From Paracoccaceae bacterium (GTDB lineage: Bacteria > Pseudomonadota > Alphaproteobacteria > Rhodobacterales > Rhodobacteraceae), in assembly GCA_018223085.1 (NCBI GenBank), contig JAAEZB010000002.1, positions 1 to 64,000 on the forward strand: a stretch of DNA of 64,000 nt, in the 5' to 3' direction. Position 1 is the stretch's first letter, and every line of letters starts with the position of its first letter. Below the pieces are notes generated by a model that did no database searches, was not told the origin of the DNA, and worked only from the letters and a program-made list of their open reading frames with translations. Both the position numbers and the translations under genes were made by a program. Below are positions 61,739 to 64,000 of the stretch, piece after piece.

Positions 61739-63004
61739 TTATTTGCGCAACCGCGCGCCAGAGAACCCGGCTCCGCGCGCCTTGGCCAATGCCCCTTGCG
61801 CCGCATCCGCATTGCCAAACGGCCCCGCGAGAACCATGCGCCGGGTCACGCCCTGACGCTCATAAGTGCCGATCCGCACCGGCAGGCCCAGCGCCTGAAC
61901 CTGACGCGCCGCACTCTGCGCCGCGTCGTAATCACTATAGCTCGCGACCTGTACATAGCCCTGACCGCCCACGCGCAGCGCCTTTTTCGCAGGCGCGCTC
62001 TTGGTCGACACGACCGCCGTGCCTTGCGTTGACACCATAGCCATCGTCTCGGCATTGCCCCGGCGTAGCTTATGCGGCACGCCCAAATTCCAGACCCGCT
62101 CCATAGCGGCCTTGCCGCCAAAGGTTTGCTCACCACGATAGGGGTTGAGACGCCCATCCTCGAATACCCGCTGATAGCCCTCGGGCGGCTCGACATGCAC
62201 CATGGCAAACTGACGTTTTTCATAGATATGGCGCGGCACCACGCGCACATTCGGGCCAACCTGCCCCTCTCGCACGATCCGGCCTTGCGGCGCGCCCATA
62301 TAAGGCGCGCCCATATAAGACGATCCCTGACGCTCGATGTTGATGATAGGCGCGGGGGCCGTCGGTCGGCCGCTGCCCGGTGTATAGGGCAGTTCCGCCT
62401 GCGGACCACAGCGCACCGCGAGCCCCTTATGGGTCGCCCCGCCGCCTCGGCATGGCGCCGAAAGGCCCGAACGACGCGGCACCTGTTCAAGGCTCCGGCG
62501 CGGTTGTTTCGATGGCGCTGCGACGGTCACTTTCGGCTTGGCCACAGGCTTGGGCTTGGGTCTGCTCAAAGGGGCCGGCGCGGCGGTGATAACGCGCGGC
62601 TTTGGCTTGGCCGCCGGTTTCGCAACGGGCTTGGCCATGGCGGGTTTCGCCTGGGCTGTCGCCTTGGGCGCGCCCTGCTCGGGCTGGGCCGCCTTGAGCA
62701 CCGTCACGTTCTTGCCCAGCGTCGGCGCGACCTGTTGCTTGGTCGCCCCTGCAACCTGCGTCGGCTTGAAACCGCACAGAACCTTGCGGTCCCGGCTCAT
62801 CCGCGGCACCCAGGTGACGCTGCCATCAACCCCGGCGCGGATATAGACACAGCCCTTGCTGTCCACATACTGGCGCCCCTTGTAGGACGCGGGCGGAAAT
62901 TCGTTCGGCTGATCGACGTTCTTGAGGGATTGGGCCTCAACGGCTGCGCCGACACCCATAGATCCCGCAATGACGGCAATCGCGATTACTCGTATTAGTT
63001 TCAT
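61739..63004 (-). CDS. Exported SPOR-domain protein
   Basis: 421 residues from ATG 63004 with a signal peptide ('IRVIAIAVIAGSMGVGAAVEA'). A conserved N-terminal module ('YKGRQYVDSKGCVYIRAGVDGSVTWVPRMSRDRKVLCGF') with two cysteines is followed by an A/K/P-rich linker (about 100-190). A middle region has a tandem YMGAP pair, and the C-terminal SPOR domain ('YVQVASYSDYDAAQSAARQVQALGLPVRIGTYERQG', about 345-421) should bind denuded peptidoglycan at the division site. A CCCCCA/TGGGGG hairpin lies just ahead of its start. Confidence 0.86.
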   Translation of the reverse strand: MKLIRVIAIAVIAGSMGVGAAVEAQSLKNVDQPNEFPPASYKGRQYVDSKGCVYIRAGVDGSVTWVPRMSRDRKVLCGFKPTQVAGATKQQVAPTLGKNVTVLKAAQPEQGAPKATAQAKPAMAKPVAKPAAKPKPRVITAAPAPLSRPKPKPVAKPKVTVAAPSKQPRRSLEQVPRRSGLSAPCRGGGATHKGLAVRCGPQAELPYTPGSGRPTAPAPIINIERQGSSYMGAPYMGAPQGRIVREGQVGPNVRVVPRHIYEKRQFAMVHVEPPEGYQRVFEDGRLNPYRGEQTFGGKAAMERVWNLGVPHKLRRGNAETMAMVSTQGTAVVSTKSAPAKKALRVGGQGYVQVASYSDYDAAQSAARQVQALGLPVRIGTYERQGVTRRMVLAGPFGNADAAQGALAKARGAGFSGARLRK

Positions 63005-63055
63005 TGTGCCCCCACAATATCTGGGGGCAGCATAACCGCAAAACTCAATATGAGT

Positions 63056-63077
63056 AAACCACCCATAGAGGTGGTTT
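63056..63077 (-). terminator. Hairpin after upp
   Basis: AAACCACC and GGTGGTTT form a perfect 8-base stem with a 6-base loop, seven bases after the upp stop on the minus strand. The T-run is short, so termination may be weak. Confidence 0.55.
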
Positions 63078-63083
63078 GCGCGC

Positions 63084-63713
63084 TTATTTGGTGCCGAACA
63101 TCCGGTCTCCGGCATCGCCAAGACCCGGCAGGATATAGCCCTTCTCGTTCAGACGCTCATCGAGCGCGGCCGTCACGATCGGCACATCCGGGTGTGCTTC
63201 CTTCATCCGCGCGACGCCCTCGGGCGCTGCCAACAGGCACAGGAACCGGATATCCTTGGCCCCGGCTTCTTTCAGAAGATCAATCGCCGCAACCGAGGAA
63301 TTCCCCGTCGCCAGCATCGGGTCAACTGCAATCACAAGGCGCTCATCCAACTCGCTTGGCACCTTGAAATAATACTGCACCGGCTCAAGGGTCTCTTCGT
63401 CGCGATAAAGACCAACAAACCCAACCCGCGCCGACGGGATCAATTCAAGCATCCCATCCAAAAGACCATTGCCCGCCCGCAGGATCGACACCAGCGCGAG
63501 CTTGCGCCCCGCCAAAACCGGCGCGTCCATCTCCTGCATCGGCGTATCGATCCGCTTCGTCGTCATCGGCAACTCGCGTGTCACCTCATAGGCCAAAAGC
63601 TGGCTGATCTCGCGCAGCAAACGGCGGAACTCGCCGGTCGAAACGTCCTTCTGACGCATGATGGTGAGTTTATGCTGCACAAGCGGGTGATCGACGACGG
63701 TCAGGTGATCCAT
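63084..63713 (-). CDS. upp: Uracil phosphoribosyltransferase
   Basis: 209 residues, the standard length. It converts uracil and PRPP to UMP. The PRPP loop is '[24 protein letters not shown]', and the uracil site includes '[22 protein letters not shown]' and the C-terminal '[15 protein letters not shown]'. '[16 protein letters not shown]' is the family signature. The start directly follows the adenosine deaminase stop, so the two salvage genes are co-transcribed. Confidence 0.95.
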   Translation of the reverse strand: MDHLTVVDHPLVQHKLTIMRQKDVSTGEFRRLLREISQLLAYEVTRELPMTTKRIDTPMQEMDAPVLAGRKLALVSILRAGNGLLDGMLELIPSARVGFVGLYRDEETLEPVQYYFKVPSELDERLVIAVDPMLATGNSSVAAIDLLKEAGAKDIRFLCLLAAPEGVARMKEAHPDVPIVTAALDERLNEKGYILPGLGDAGDRMFGTK

Positions 63714-64000
63714 CTATTCTGTCTCCAGTTTCTTCATGATCCGCGCGCGCGTCTCGGTATCGCAAAAGGCGGCTTCGGCGGCAGTTTGGTTGAGAGCGCG
63801 GAAATCGGATTCGTCCCAGCCGAAGCTTTCCGCCAACATGTCATATTCCCGGGGGAGATTGGTATGGAAAAACGGCGGATCATCCGTCGAAACCGTGATT
63901 TTGACCCCGGCATCGCGCAGCCGCGCAATCGGATGGGCCGCAAAATCCTTATAAAGGCCCAGCGCCACATTCGATCCCGGACAAACCTCAAGCGTGATCT
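63714..64000 (-). CDS. add: Adenosine deaminase, C-terminal part (gene runs off the window)
   Basis: About 95 C-terminal residues are visible; the frame stays open past base 64000, so the 5' part lies outside. 'LEVCPGSNVALGLYKDFAAHPIARLRDAGVKITVSTDDPPFFHT' contains the metal-region aspartates of the STDDP motif typical of adenosine/adenine deaminases. The family removes the 6-amino group of adenosine. It abuts upp with no gap, a nucleoside-salvage pair. Adenine deaminase is not excluded. Confidence 0.85.
   Translation of the reverse strand, partial: ITLEVCPGSNVALGLYKDFAAHPIARLRDAGVKITVSTDDPPFFHTNLPREYDMLAESFGWDESDFRALNQTAAEAAFCDTETRARIMKKLETE

Overview
The window looks like chromosomal DNA of a Roseobacter-group alphaproteobacterium (Rhodobacterales). 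The signs are high-GC coding sequence; a LexA box of the alphaproteobacterial GTTC-N7-GTTC type; a tRNA-His with A73 and no G-1; and many families typical of this group (CarD, FdxA, Suv3-like helicase, stand-alone Hint protein, DmdB/DmdC-like acyl-CoA enzymes). No insertion sequence, prophage, CRISPR array or plasmid replication module was seen. Genes are tightly packed, with frequent ATGA/GTGA couplings and 4-base tail-to-tail overlaps.

Layout. 0-2 kb: a Y-family polymerase and a divergent small gene share an SOS box, followed by a composite intergenic repeat. 2-7.5 kb: permease, DMT exporter, YmdB-like phosphodiesterase, CoA-binding protein, zinc ribbon, RlmB-type methyltransferase. 7.6-9.8 kb: tRNA-Tyr and an EF-G-like GTPase. 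9.9-12.9 kb: a glutarate module (GcdH, XRE-cupin regulator, class III CoA-transferase) around a 20-base dyad. 12.9-17.6 kb: an operon coupled throughout by 4-base overlaps (FMO, BASS transporter, extended SDR, classical SDR), opposite a TetR gene. 17.6-24.8 kb: glycosyltransferase-like protein, MetY with a structured leader, SIMPL protein, a single-chain PilM/GspL-TM-PilP/GspC-like protein, acyltransferase. 24.9-29.1 kb: Lrp regulator, CPA2 antiporter, CobT/CobS. 29.1-34.1 kb (minus): TPR protein, Suv3-like helicase, S4 protein, FdxA, CarD. 34.2-42.2 kb: mixed metabolic genes, PepF, a second copy of the composite repeat, M19 dipeptidase. 42.2-45.9 kb: a candidate ncRNA facing rpoH, a pseudouridine synthase sharing its start tetranucleotide with a divergent gene, tRNA-His. 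46-48.4 kb: MATE transporter and two thioesterases. 48.5-55.8 kb: two paralogous MerR regulators and a beta-oxidation operon (acyl-CoA dehydrogenase, GST, thiolase, FadJ). 55.9-64 kb: Hint protein, DMT exporter, acyl-CoA synthetase, GNAT, P-loop kinase-like protein, SPOR protein, upp, and the 3' part of an adenosine deaminase gene.

How the genes fit together. The clearest metabolic themes are acyl-CoA catabolism (glutarate to crotonyl-CoA; acyl-CoA synthetase plus beta-oxidation under MerR/LiuR-like control), cobalamin lower-ligand assembly (CobT/CobS), methionine biosynthesis (MetY) and nucleoside salvage (Add/Upp). No single obvious new system dominates. The best leads are the composite repeat shared by two convergent intergenic regions, the candidate ncRNA downstream of rpoH, the fused pilus/secretion-like membrane protein, the metY leader, and the FMO-BASS-SDR operon.
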